Part shown: positions 8,376-17,140 of the stretch, one piece after another
How positions within the stretch are numbered: the first letter of the stretch is position 1
How the letters are laid out: every line of letters starts with the position of its first letter
Assembly (NCBI GenBank): GCA_014801985.1
Contig: JAAVDD010000013.1
Coordinates: 6,702 to 70,701 of the forward strand
Origin: Bacteroides sp.
GTDB lineage: Bacteria; Bacteroidota; Bacteroidia; Bacteroidales; Muribaculaceae
Length of the DNA: 64,000 nucleotides
Reading direction: 5' to 3'
Program-made: the position numbers and the translations under genes
The notes under the pieces: model-generated
Seen by the model: the letters and a program-made list of their open reading frames with translations, nothing else
The model's database searches: none
Told to the model about the DNA's origin: nothing

Positions 8376-8758
8376 CTTGTTGAACCAAGCTGTATTTAGA
8401 ATCAATCTAAATAAAATTTTAAATGAAATATGTATAACTTACAAATTAATAAGCAAATAGTATTCATAAGCATAAATAATTATTTAATCTACCAAAGAAT
8501 AAAAGTTTGATAATAGGAGAGTTGCAGAGATAGAAGATGAAATTAATGGTATTAAACAAATATTTGGGAATCAGACAAGTAAATAAAAGATGAAAAAAGC
8601 AAGAAAAATTAGATTTTTTTTTTAGATAAATTCTTATTTATTTTGTAGTCTGAAAAGAGGGCACATGTCATAACTCCATGTGTTTTCTTTAAGGCAAGCG
8701 GGTCTATAACTCCCCGTAAGTCTAACTCATAACTCAAACTCAAACAACAAATCTGAAA
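8376..8758. other. AT-rich intergenic region upstream of dnaA
   Basis: About 380 bp without a convincing gene. It is strongly AT-rich, with short A/T runs including a T10 tract around 8614-8623. I looked for replication-origin features and saw no TTATCCACA-type DnaA boxes on either strand. The only tiny frame of note is an 18-codon one near 8538-8594 with no supporting signal. The last ~120 bp carry a candidate dnaA promoter and a leader. Confidence 0.6.
8614..8645 (+). promoter_or_regulatory. Candidate dnaA promoter
   Basis: TTTT at 8614-8617, a 20-nt spacer, then TTATTTTG at 8638-8645 (7 of 8 to TAnnTTTG). The predicted transcript would have a leader of about 105 nt before the dnaA ATG. 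Confidence 0.45.
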
Positions 8759-10147
8759 ATGGACAATGATTTCAAATTAAAATGGAACAAATGTCTGGAG
8801 CTTATAAAGGCCAATATAGGGTCTGAACGCTTCGACGTCTGGTTCAGTGAGACCACTCCTGAGTCGTTTTCGGATGATACGATTGACCTTCGTGTTCCTT
8901 CGCAATTTTATGTGGAGCTATATGAAAAAGATTTTATCAACCTTATACGTGCGGCTTTACGACATGTTTTCGGAAGAGATATCAAGATAGCCTATCAATA
9001 TTCAGTCATAGCCAATGATAAAAAGTCGGATATAAAGATAGAGGGGCCGGATCATGCAAAGATTCTTAAGAATAAACTTGTTCAGTCATACGAAAACGCT
9101 CCTGTACAGAATAGGGAGAAGAATTTTGATTCTCAACTTGTCTCAAATCTAACATTTGAGAATTATTGTGTTGGCACTTGCAATCGTCTGCCTGTGACGA
9201 TTGCCGAGTTTATCGCAAATAATCCTGGACAAGCCGAATTTAACCCGTTCTTCCTTTATGGTAATGTTGGAGTTGGAAAGACTCATCTGGCTCAGGCTAT
9301 CGGTATAAGGATTAAAGAACGCAATCCGAATGCAAAAGTGCTTTATGTGCCTATCAAGCAATTTCAGACGCTTTATGCAAATGCCACCATGAAGAAGGAG
9401 ATACCCGCCTTCATCAATTGGTTCCAGCAAATGGATGTCATTCTCTTTGATGACCTTCAAGAGTTGGCACATAAGACAGGTACGGCCGAAGCATTATTCC
9501 CGATTTTCAATCATCTTCATCAGAATAAGAAGAATCTCATTTTCACTTGTGATCGTCCACCCATGGAACTTGATGGAATTGCAGACCGATTGATAGACCG
9601 CTTCAAGTGGGGTGTAACGGAGCGTTTATCGAATCCTGATTACGAGTTGAGAAAGAAGATACTTGCATTTAAGGCTAAAAAGAATGGATTAAATCTTACT
9701 GAGGATGTGACCGATGTCATAGCTTCTACAGTAAATGGATCGGTCCGTGAAATGGAACAGATTGTGATGCGGATGTTGACTCGTTCCATTGTAAAGAATT
9801 CTCCCATCACAATTGAATTGGCCAGAGAGGCAATGGTTGATGTAGTTAAGAAGCCTGAAAAGAAAGTGGTGAATTTTGATATGATTGTGGAAACCACTGC
9901 CGAATATTTCAACCTTAGTCCGGATGCGATTTTCTCAAGAAGTCGCTTAAGAGACATTGCTGATGCACGTCAGGTGATTATGTATCTAACTCATAAGCAT
10001 ACCCAGCTCTCATCTCCGGCAATAGGACATAAGCTTAACCGAAAACATGCCACTGTCCTTCATGGTATTAGCTCAATTAAAGATCGTTTGAGTTATAGCA
10101 AGGAGCTTTCCGAACTTATAACATCAATTGAATCGCAACTCCTTTGA
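8759..10147 (+). CDS. dnaA: Chromosomal replication initiator protein DnaA
   Basis: A 462-residue replication initiator. Domain I occupies about residues 1-90 (W...C...L..I...FDVWFS), followed by a short linker. The AAA+ domain III has Walker A GNVGVGKTH at 168-176 and Walker B ILFDDLQ at 228-234. The C-terminal DNA-binding domain IV carries the signature helix-turn-helix SSPAIGHKLNRKHATVLHG, where Lys-His-Ala-Thr-Val replaces the common DHTTV, in keeping with Bacteroidota variants. The start ATG directly follows an AT-rich leader. A strong terminator lies just downstream, so it appears monocistronic. The neighbourhood lacks dnaN, recF or recognisable DnaA boxes, so oriC is not evidently here. 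Confidence 0.97.
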   Translation: MDNDFKLKWNKCLELIKANIGSERFDVWFSETTPESFSDDTIDLRVPSQFYVELYEKDFINLIRAALRHVFGRDIKIAYQYSVIANDKKSDIKIEGPDHAKILKNKLVQSYENAPVQNREKNFDSQLVSNLTFENYCVGTCNRLPVTIAEFIANNPGQAEFNPFFLYGNVGVGKTHLAQAIGIRIKERNPNAKVLYVPIKQFQTLYANATMKKEIPAFINWFQQMDVILFDDLQELAHKTGTAEALFPIFNHLHQNKKNLIFTCDRPPMELDGIADRLIDRFKWGVTERLSNPDYELRKKILAFKAKKNGLNLTEDVTDVIASTVNGSVREMEQIVMRMLTRSIVKNSPITIELAREAMVDVVKKPEKKVVNFDMIVETTAEYFNLSPDAIFSRSRLRDIADARQVIMYLTHKHTQLSSPAIGHKLNRKHATVLHGISSIKDRLSYSKELSELITSIESQLL

Positions 10148-10172
10148 TTTTTTCTGTTAATATATATAATTG

Positions 10173-10214
10173 CTTCACGTCGTAGTTAAATAAAGCGACG
10201 TGAAGTTTTATTTT
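10173..10214 (+). terminator. Intrinsic terminator of dnaA
   Basis: CTTCACGTCG (10173-10182) pairs perfectly with CGACGTGAAG (10196-10205), loop 13 nt, followed by TTTTATTTT. It lies 25 bp after the dnaA stop. Confidence 0.9.
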
Positions 10215-10256
10215 AGGTCATTATAACAAATTTAGGTGGATTAGATGATGGGAATA

Positions 10257-10288
10257 TTTGCTTAATAGGCGAGTAATTTGTAATTTTG
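10257..10288 (+). promoter_or_regulatory. Promoter of the ddl-ileS-lspA operon
   Basis: TTTG at 10257-10260, exactly 20 nt spacer, then TAATTTTG at 10281-10288. Both elements match the Bacteroidota -33/-7 consensus in full. The expected start site is near 10295, about 30 nt before the ddl ATG at 10327. Confidence 0.85.
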
Positions 10289-10326
10289 CAGTCAGACTTT
10301 CTAAATGTTAGTAAATATATCTTAGA

Positions 10327-11523
10327 ATGAAAACGAATGTAGCAGTTTTTTTCGGCGGACGCTCCGTTGAACATGAGATTTCAGTCATTTCCGCCCTTCA
10401 AGCGATAAATGCTTTCAATAAGGAGAAATATAACATTATCCCTATATATATTTCCAAACAGGGGAGATGGTATACGGGCCAGAATCTGCTCAATATTCGC
10501 AATTATCGGGATCTTAAAAAGCTCACCGAGGATGCGGAAGAGGTGTTCATGCGCCCTGAATACGGAGATTATAATCTCTATAAGGTTAATATGGGACGAT
10601 TTTCAAAGAAGAATCCCGTGGTTGCCGAACTGCACGCAGTTGTCCCTGTTCTTCATGGAACTAATGGAGAAGATGGTATTTTTGAAGGTGTCCTTGAAAC
10701 GATTGGTATTCCCTTTGCTGGATGCAACACTCTTGCCAGTGCAAATGGAATGGATAAAATCACCATGAAGATGATTCTTCGTGAGTGCGGATTGCCGGTA
10801 GTGGAATATGTGTGGTTCACGGATCGAGAATGGATTGCCGATAAGGATGCAATTGTAGAGAGAGTTGAGGCAAAACTTTCTTATCCGGTGATTGTAAAAC
10901 CCGCCAACCTCGGTTCAAGTGTCGGAATTGGCAAGGCTTCAAACCGTGAAGAGCTCATAGAGAAAATCAATGAGGCGGAGAAATTCTCACAGCGTATCAT
11001 TGTTGAGCACATGATCGAGCAACTTAAGGAAATCAACTGTTCAGTACTTGGTGAAGCCGACGATCATATATCTTCAGTATGTGAGGAACCGATCAAGACC
11101 GGAGATTTCCTATCATACGAAGATAAATATATGGGAGGAAGTAAGGGTACTGCCGGAATGCAGGCAAGTGAAAAGCGCATTCCTGCTGATCTTCCTGAGG
11201 ATATGAGCGAGAAAATAAGGAATCTTGCAGGAGAGACATTCAGAGTGCTTTCGTGTCATGGTGTCAGTCGTATAGATGTTATGATAGACGAGAAGGATAA
11301 TTCTATTTATGTGAATGAAATCAATACTATTCCGGGTTCTCTATCATTTTACCTCTGGGAGGCATCCGGAATCTCATTCGAGCAACTTATGGATCGACTC
11401 GTCACTCTTGCTTTGAAACGAAAAAGAGATACAGACCGCAAGACGTTTACATACGATCAGAATATATTTGCGCTCGGAGGGGGAGTAAAGGGAGCCAAAG
11501 GTGCAAAAGGAGGAAAATTTTAA
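10327..11523 (+). CDS. ddl: D-alanine--D-alanine ligase family protein
   Basis: A 398-residue ATP-grasp ligase that joins two D-alanines for the peptidoglycan stem. Visible family motifs are FFGGRSVEHEISVISA (residues 8-23), VPVLHGTNGEDG (106-117, the HG.GEDG motif), PVIVKPANLGSSVGI (187-201) and the Mg/ATP site VNEINTIPG (329-337). The omega-loop YEDKY at 264-268 aligns with YEAKY of E. coli DdlB, whose last Tyr is linked to D-Ala rather than D-lactate specificity; this makes a VanA-type ligase unlikely. The protein is longer than typical Ddl (~310-370) and ends in a Gly/Lys tail (GGGVKGAKGAKGGKF). ileS follows after 24 bp. Confidence 0.9.
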   Translation: MKTNVAVFFGGRSVEHEISVISALQAINAFNKEKYNIIPIYISKQGRWYTGQNLLNIRNYRDLKKLTEDAEEVFMRPEYGDYNLYKVNMGRFSKKNPVVAELHAVVPVLHGTNGEDGIFEGVLETIGIPFAGCNTLASANGMDKITMKMILRECGLPVVEYVWFTDREWIADKDAIVERVEAKLSYPVIVKPANLGSSVGIGKASNREELIEKINEAEKFSQRIIVEHMIEQLKEINCSVLGEADDHISSVCEEPIKTGDFLSYEDKYMGGSKGTAGMQASEKRIPADLPEDMSEKIRNLAGETFRVLSCHGVSRIDVMIDEKDNSIYVNEINTIPGSLSFYLWEASGISFEQLMDRLVTLALKRKRDTDRKTFTYDQNIFALGGGVKGAKGAKGGKF

Positions 11524-11547
11524 GAAGAAATAAGAAAGCAAACATAT

Positions 11548-14500
11548 ATGAAAAATTTTAAGGAATACAGCAAGCAGCTGAACCTTTCAGATATCAACAA
11601 GGAGATGCTTGAGGAATGGGATAAGCATTCCCTTTTTGAATCAAGCATGAAGGAGAGAGAGGGGTGCCCGACTTTCGTTTTCTATGAAGGCCCCCCGAGT
11701 GCTAACGGTATGCCCGGTATTCACCATGTGATGGCACGTACAATCAAGGATATCTTCTGTCGTTATAAAACGATGAAGGGTTTCCACGTGAAGAGAAAAG
11801 CGGGATGGGATACCCATGGACTTCCTGTTGAGCTTGGTGTAGAAAAGAGCCTCGGAATCACTAAAGAAGACATAGGGAAAAAGATATCAGTGGATGAGTA
11901 TAATGCCGCGTGTCGTCGTGAAGTGATGAAATATACCAAGGAATGGACCGATCTTACTCATAAAATGGGATATTGGGTTGACCTTGAACATCCCTACATC
12001 ACTTATGATAATAAGTATATCGAATCCATCTGGTGGCTTCTCCAGCAACTTTATAAAAAGGGTTATCTCTTTAAAGGCTATACGATACAGCCTTATTCTC
12101 CGGCAGCCGGAACAGGTTTGAGCTCTCACGAGCTTAATCAGCCTGGCTGTTATCGTGATGTAAAGGATCTTACAGCAACTGCTCTTTTCCAAGTGAAAGA
12201 TCCAAAAGAGGAAATGATAGGCTGGGGCACCCCTTGTTTTATGGCATGGACCACTACACCATGGACACTTCCTTCAAATACAGCACTTTGTGTTGGTCCC
12301 AGCTTTGATTACGTTGCCCTACGTACATATAATCCCTATACCGGCGAAAAGATTACAGTCGTAATGGCTGAAGTCCTTATTTCTCAATATTTCAAAAAAG
12401 AGGGTGCAGAGAAACCTTTGAATGAATATAATCATGGAGATAAGGTTATACCTTACCAGATTGTTGGTAGATGGAAGGGTTCTGAGCTCGTTGGTATGCA
12501 CTACAAACAGTTGATGCCATGGGTGAAACCGACAGAAAAACTATCTGACTATTCTCCTGAATATGTAAAGGAATATGCTGCCAAATATCCTGAAAAGGTA
12601 TTTGAAGTAGGAACAGATCGTTTTGTAGAACTCGAGTCAGAGGCTTTCAGAGTGATTCCGGGAGATTATGTCACCACTGAAGATGGTACAGGTATAGTGC
12701 ATATAGCTCCGACTTTTGGTGCCGATGACGCCAAGGTTGCCAAGGCTGCCAATATACCCTCACTTTTCATGGTGAATAAGCGTGGTGAGACAAGACCTAT
12801 GGTGGATCTTACCGGCAAATTCTATCTGTTGGATGAGCTTGCGGATGTGTTTGTAAAGGATTGTGTCAACACTGAGCTTTATTCTAAGTATGCCGGAGAG
12901 TACGTTAAAAATGCATACGATCCTAAGTTTACACCTGACGGAAAATATGATGAAGAAGCGGCCTCAAAAGCTGAAGATTTAAATTTCCGTCTATGTATGG
13001 AGATGAAACTTGACGGCCGTGCATTCAAAATGGAAAAGCATGTGCACAACTATCCCCATTGTTGGCGTACTGACAAGCCGGTGCTTTATTATCCTCTTGA
13101 TAGCTGGTTCATCCGTACTCCGGAAGCACGCGAACGCCTTATCGAGCTTAACGAGACAATAAAGTGGAAACCGGCTTCAACAGGAACAGGACGTTTTGGA
13201 AAATGGCTTGAGAACCTACAGGACTGGAATCTTTCCCGTAGCCGTTATTGGGGTACACCTCTTCCAATTTGGCGGACCGAAGATGGTAAGGAAGAAATTT
13301 GTATAGATTCTTACGAAGAGCTGTCCACCAAGATCGATGAAGCCGTGGCAGCAGGTGTTATGAAATCCAATCCTCTTAGGGATAAAGGTTTTATTCCTGG
13401 TGAATATGCGCAGGAGAATTATGACAAGATTGACATTCATCGTCCATACGTAGATGATATTATTCTTGTGTCGGAAAGTGGCAAGCCCATGAAGCGTGAG
13501 ACAGATCTAATCGATGTATGGTTTGATTCCGGATCTATGCCTTATGCTCAGATTCATTATCCTTTTGAAAATAAGGAGCTTCTTGACAGCAAAGAGGTTT
13601 ACCCTGCTGATTTCATTGCTGAGGGCGTCGACCAGACACGAGGCTGGTTCTTCACACTTCATGCAATTGCCGGTATGGTATTCGATTCCGTGGCATATAA
13701 GGCTGTTATTTCCAATGGTCTTGTACTTGACAAAAATGGTAATAAGATGTCAAAACGTCTCGGAAACGCCATTGATCCCTTTGATAATATCGAGAGATTT
13801 GGCTCTGATCCGGTGCGTTGGTACATGATTTCTAATTCCTCTCCATGGGATAATCTGAAGTATGATGAAGAAGGTGTGAAAGAGGTGTCGAAAAAGCTCT
13901 TCTCGACCCTTTACAATACATATAAATTCTTTGCTTTATATGCCAACGTTGACGGTTTCACCGGATGTGAACCTCAGCTCCCCTCCGATAAGCGCCCTGA
14001 GATTGACCGATGGATTCTCTCACTTCTCAACACATTGGTTGCAGAGGTGACTGCCGATCTCGATGACTATGAACCTACACGTGCGGCTCGCGCAATAGAG
14101 GAATTTGTTAATGACAACCTTAGCAATTGGTATGTCCGTCTTAATCGTAGACGCTTCTGGGCAGGAGAGATGAATGATGACAAGCTCTCAGCTTATCAGA
14201 CTCTCTATGCTTGTTTGAAAACAATTGCACAGCTCATCGCACCTTTTGCGCCATTCTATGCTGATAGATTATACTCTGATCTGATGGCTACAGCAATGGA
14301 TGAAAAGAATGGCTATGCTTCAGTGCATTTGGCAGATTTCCCGGCTTCTGATCCCTCTTTGGTGGATAAGAATCTTGAGAAGAGAATGAATCTTGCACAA
14401 GTTATTACTTCTAATGTGCTTGGTTTACGTCGTAAAGTCAATTTAAAAGTGCGTCAACCTCTTCAGACTCTTCTAATCCCTGTGATAGACTCTCAGCAGA

Positions 14501-15117
14501 AAGAAGATATCGATAGGATTAAGAAGATCGTTCTCGATGAAGTTAATGTGAAAGAGGTGAAACTCGTGGATAATGAGGAGAGCGGACTTGTGAAGCGAGT
14601 GAAGGCTGATTTTAAGAAGCTCGGTCCCAAATATGGCAAGATTATGAAAGATCTTGGAAAAGCCATAAGCGGTATGACGCAGAAAGAGATCTCCATGCTT
14701 GAAAAGGATGGTCAGTTCACATTCGACACTCTTACCGGTTCTCCTGTGATAACACTTGAGGATGTAGAGGTGATTCCGGAGGATATTCCGGGATGGCTTG
14801 TAGCCAATGATGGCAACGTTACAGTGGCTCTCGATGTTACTGTAACCCCTGAATTGAAGAATGAAGGTATGGCTCGAGAGCTGATTAACCGTATTCAGAA
14901 TATCCGCAAATCCTCTGATTTTGAAATAACCGATAAAGTCAGGGTTGAACTAACTCCCACGGAGAGTGTGAAGGAAGCTTTAAATCAATTTGCTGATTAT
15001 ATCTCCACTCAGGTTTTAGCTGAGGAGATACTTCTTTCTGATCTTGAAGCCGGGGAAGATGTGACTGAACTTGATATCGACGGAGAGAAGATTCTTGCCA
15101 AGGTAACAAGAAAATAA
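11548..15117 (+). CDS. ileS: Isoleucyl-tRNA synthetase with altered GIHH signature
   Basis: A 1189-residue class Ia synthetase that charges tRNA-Ile. The catalytic Rossmann fold begins with EGPPSANGMPGIHH (residues 47-60), where the usual HIGH tetrapeptide (after ANGxx) reads G57-I-H-H60, i.e. positions 1 and 3 swapped. KMSKR is normal at 733-737. The editing (CP1) domain is present between them (MAWTTTPWTLPSNTALCV, GTGIVHIAPTFGADD). The C-terminal anticodon-binding region is long and lacks an obvious zinc finger, as in the eukaryote-like (type 2) IleRS group, which tends to resist mupirocin. Type 2 assignment is inferred from length and motif context. It lies between ddl and lspA in one operon. 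Confidence 0.97.
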   Translation: MKNFKEYSKQLNLSDINKEMLEEWDKHSLFESSMKEREGCPTFVFYEGPPSANGMPGIHHVMARTIKDIFCRYKTMKGFHVKRKAGWDTHGLPVELGVEKSLGITKEDIGKKISVDEYNAACRREVMKYTKEWTDLTHKMGYWVDLEHPYITYDNKYIESIWWLLQQLYKKGYLFKGYTIQPYSPAAGTGLSSHELNQPGCYRDVKDLTATALFQVKDPKEEMIGWGTPCFMAWTTTPWTLPSNTALCVGPSFDYVALRTYNPYTGEKITVVMAEVLISQYFKKEGAEKPLNEYNHGDKVIPYQIVGRWKGSELVGMHYKQLMPWVKPTEKLSDYSPEYVKEYAAKYPEKVFEVGTDRFVELESEAFRVIPGDYVTTEDGTGIVHIAPTFGADDAKVAKAANIPSLFMVNKRGETRPMVDLTGKFYLLDELADVFVKDCVNTELYSKYAGEYVKNAYDPKFTPDGKYDEEAASKAEDLNFRLCMEMKLDGRAFKMEKHVHNYPHCWRTDKPVLYYPLDSWFIRTPEARERLIELNETIKWKPASTGTGRFGKWLENLQDWNLSRSRYWGTPLPIWRTEDGKEEICIDSYEELSTKIDEAVAAGVMKSNPLRDKGFIPGEYAQENYDKIDIHRPYVDDIILVSESGKPMKRETDLIDVWFDSGSMPYAQIHYPFENKELLDSKEVYPADFIAEGVDQTRGWFFTLHAIAGMVFDSVAYKAVISNGLVLDKNGNKMSKRLGNAIDPFDNIERFGSDPVRWYMISNSSPWDNLKYDEEGVKEVSKKLFSTLYNTYKFFALYANVDGFTGCEPQLPSDKRPEIDRWILSLLNTLVAEVTADLDDYEPTRAARAIEEFVNDNLSNWYVRLNRRRFWAGEMNDDKLSAYQTLYACLKTIAQLIAPFAPFYADRLYSDLMATAMDEKNGYASVHLADFPASDPSLVDKNLEKRMNLAQVITSNVLGLRRKVNLKVRQPLQTLLIPVIDSQQKEDIDRIKKIVLDEVNVKEVKLVDNEESGLVKRVKADFKKLGPKYGKIMKDLGKAISGMTQKEISMLEKDGQFTFDTLTGSPVITLEDVEVIPEDIPGWLVANDGNVTVALDVTVTPELKNEGMARELINRIQNIRKSSDFEITDKVRVELTPTESVKEALNQFADYISTQVLAEEILLSDLEAGEDVTELDIDGEKILAKVTRK

Positions 15118-15118
15118 A

Positions 15119-15814
15119 ATGTATATGCTTGAAAAGAGTTTAATCTCTAACAATAATAAGCCATCCGGCCTTTCGACCGGGTGGCTTGCCCTAATTATCA
15201 TAGTGGCTGTCATTATTGCCGATCAGCTGTTGAAGATATGGGTCAAGACCTCATTCTATCTTGGAGAGGATTATCCAATCACTTCTTGGTTTCAATTAAA
15301 GTTCATTGAAAACAATGGCATGGCATTCGGGATGGAGCTATGGAATAAACTCGTTCTTACTTTTGGGCGTATTCTTGCTGTAGGAGTGTTTATTTGGTTT
15401 CTATGGAAAATCAAAGATGTAAAAAGTATTAGAAAGGGATTCTTCATTAGTGTAGCGTTGATTACAGCCGGGGCAGCCGGTAATATATTCGACTGTGTAT
15501 TCTACGGTGTGATTTTCAATAATCCTCTCCCGCCTGAGACTGCTGTCCTTTTTCCACCTGACGGTGGTTACTCCACTTGGTTTGAGGGGCGTGTGGTTGA
15601 TATGATATACTTCCCACTCTTTGATTTCTATTGGCCTGAATGGATGCCAATGATAGGAGGGAAGTACTATGAATTTTTCGCCTATATATTTAATCTTGCA
15701 GATTCGGCAATATGTATAGGGGTCGCATTGCTCATCTTCTTCTATTCAAAGGATGCTTCGCTTGCATTTAAGGCTCTTGGAAAGGAGGAGTTAAAATCCA
15801 GTGAATTGAAATAA
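15119..15814 (+). CDS. lspA: Lipoprotein signal peptidase (signal peptidase II)
   Basis: A 231-residue inner-membrane aspartyl protease that removes signal peptides from prolipoproteins. It has four hydrophobic segments and the conserved blocks FIENNGMAFGM (62-72), GAAGNIFD (118-125), GRVVDMIYFP with catalytic Asp161, and FNLADSAICIG with catalytic Asp195. It is longer than the ~160-residue proteobacterial enzyme because of insertions before the first catalytic Asp, which is usual in Bacteroidota. The start lies one base after the ileS stop; an ATG two codons downstream is an alternative. The next gene encodes a lipoprotein that is itself a substrate. Confidence 0.95.
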   Translation: MYMLEKSLISNNNKPSGLSTGWLALIIIVAVIIADQLLKIWVKTSFYLGEDYPITSWFQLKFIENNGMAFGMELWNKLVLTFGRILAVGVFIWFLWKIKDVKSIRKGFFISVALITAGAAGNIFDCVFYGVIFNNPLPPETAVLFPPDGGYSTWFEGRVVDMIYFPLFDFYWPEWMPMIGGKYYEFFAYIFNLADSAICIGVALLIFFYSKDASLAFKALGKEELKSSELK

Positions 15815-15845
15815 TAGTTTATATCCATTTTCTTCTCAAGACACT

Positions 15846-16694
15846 ATGAGAGACTTTCATTCATTAAAAATTCTTTTACTTGGTGTTCCGTTCTATCTGA
15901 TTGGATGTTCAGATCGTCCTGATAATATCCCTTCAGATTCCCAAATGGTGAATATCATGGCGGATATAGAGATGGCGCAGGCTTATATACAGAGTAAGGG
16001 CTATCGTGATAATACCCAGGAAAATCGCGAAAGAATCTTGGAATATGTTTTGGAGAAGAATGGAATGACACGAGAGGATTTCGACAGTACGTTATCATGG
16101 TATGGAAAGCATATTGACTTATATGATGACTTATATGCCAAGGTAGATAAAGAATTGGCAAGAAGGGAAGCGAAAATATCAGGAAATGGCATAGAAGTGT
16201 TATCAAATGATTTATGGCCTTATTCTCGTCATCTTGTCATATCTTCCAAGGGTTCTCAGGATAATCTAATCTTCACTATTCCGACTGAAGAAATGGAGAA
16301 GGGGGATTTCCTGACTTGGAAATTCCGAATGTCAGGTTCTTCTGATGGAACAGCTCTTTTAGGTGTAAAATATGATGGAGGCAAGGTATCATACGTAAAT
16401 CAAAATCTTGGAGGCAATAATATCGAAATCACTTTACAGACTGATACTGCTTTAAGAGTAAAGGAGATATTTGGTAATGTCCGGATAAAAGAAAATCGTT
16501 CATTTGTCGGTTTAGACAGTCTTTCCCTTTCATCAGCTCCTTTTGACAGTACAATGTACTATCGTATTCATTCTGTACGAAATTTCTATGGACCTATTTC
16601 CAAGAAGAAACCAAAGGAGACAATTGATTCCCTTACCAATTCAAAAGATTCACTTCTAAAAGTGGTGAATGATACAATCATTAAGACTAAATGA
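15846..16694 (+). CDS. DUF4296-domain lipoprotein
   Basis: A 282-residue predicted lipoprotein: a hydrophobic signal followed by lipobox YLIGC with Cys21. The DUF4296-like region follows at about 30-115 (MVNIMADIEMAQAYI...ENRERILEYVLEKNGMTREDFDSTLSWYGKHIDLYDDLYAKV), a helical Bacteroidota domain of unknown function. The C-terminal half looks beta-rich. The family is regularly found immediately after lspA in this phylum, as here (31-bp gap). Confidence 0.8.
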   Translation: MRDFHSLKILLLGVPFYLIGCSDRPDNIPSDSQMVNIMADIEMAQAYIQSKGYRDNTQENRERILEYVLEKNGMTREDFDSTLSWYGKHIDLYDDLYAKVDKELARREAKISGNGIEVLSNDLWPYSRHLVISSKGSQDNLIFTIPTEEMEKGDFLTWKFRMSGSSDGTALLGVKYDGGKVSYVNQNLGGNNIEITLQTDTALRVKEIFGNVRIKENRSFVGLDSLSLSSAPFDSTMYYRIHSVRNFYGPISKKKPKETIDSLTNSKDSLLKVVNDTIIKTK

Positions 16695-16706
16695 AATTTT
16701 CATTAA

Positions 16707-16988
16707 ATGAAGTCAAGTGCGACAATAGGGCTTCTTAGCCGTGAAATAACTTTGGTTTCTCTCGATGGAGAGGAAACAAAGTTATTTCTTCATATATTGA
16801 AACCGTTAGGATGGAAGAATAAGTCTGATCTGGTCAAATTAAAGAACCATGAATTAGTGAATTTTGAAATCTCGGAATTCGAAATTTTTCCTTTCCAGCA
16901 TGAAGAATCGTTTGTTATCTATTTTGATTGTCCACTAAAACTTACCCAAAAAGGATATAAAAGTTTTGAACTAACTTTTTTACAATAA
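16707..16988 (+). CDS. Hypothetical 93-residue protein
   Basis: An ATG-started frame 12 bp after the lipoprotein stop and before a strong terminator, so it would be the last gene of the ddl-ileS-lspA operon. The product is a mixed alpha/beta-looking soluble protein (LLSREITLVSLDGEETKLFLHILKPLGW... FEIFPFQHEESFVIYFD), without signal peptide or membrane segment. I do not recognise the family. Position and composition favour a real gene, but nothing else supports it. Confidence 0.5.
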   Translation: MKSSATIGLLSREITLVSLDGEETKLFLHILKPLGWKNKSDLVKLKNHELVNFEISEFEIFPFQHEESFVIYFDCPLKLTQKGYKSFELTFLQ

Positions 16989-17027
16989 TAAAGAGAATAG
17001 GAATGAGGAAGTTAGAAAAAAAGAAAC

Positions 17028-17070
17028 AAAATCTTTGGTAAATAAATTGAAAGTTTACCAAAGATTTTTT
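17028..17070 (+). terminator. Strong terminator before the hut operon
   Basis: A perfect 15-bp stem: AAAATCTTTGGTAAA at 17028-17042 pairs with TTTACCAAAGATTTT at 17054-17068 across an 11-nt loop, followed by T residues. It ends the lspA operon transcript. The hut promoter overlaps it. Confidence 0.85.
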
Positions 17071-17077
17071 AAATTTG
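17046..17077 (+). promoter_or_regulatory. Candidate hut operon promoter overlapping the terminator
   Basis: TAAATTTG at 17070-17077 fully matches TAnnTTTG. Exactly 20 nt upstream, in the terminator loop, is ATTG (17046-17049, 3 of 4). The 15-bp inverted repeat therefore surrounds the -33 element and could also act as an operator. Confidence 0.6.
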
Positions 17078-17140
17078 TAGATGGAAAGAGATGAAATGAA
17101 GCAAATCTTTCCTTAAACAGTAACCTTCTAATCAAGATTC

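Noticed and set aside
10327-11523. VanA-like D-Ala-D-lactate ligase
   Set aside because: The omega-loop has YEDKY like D-Ala-D-Ala ligases, and no vanH/vanX or two-component genes are nearby.
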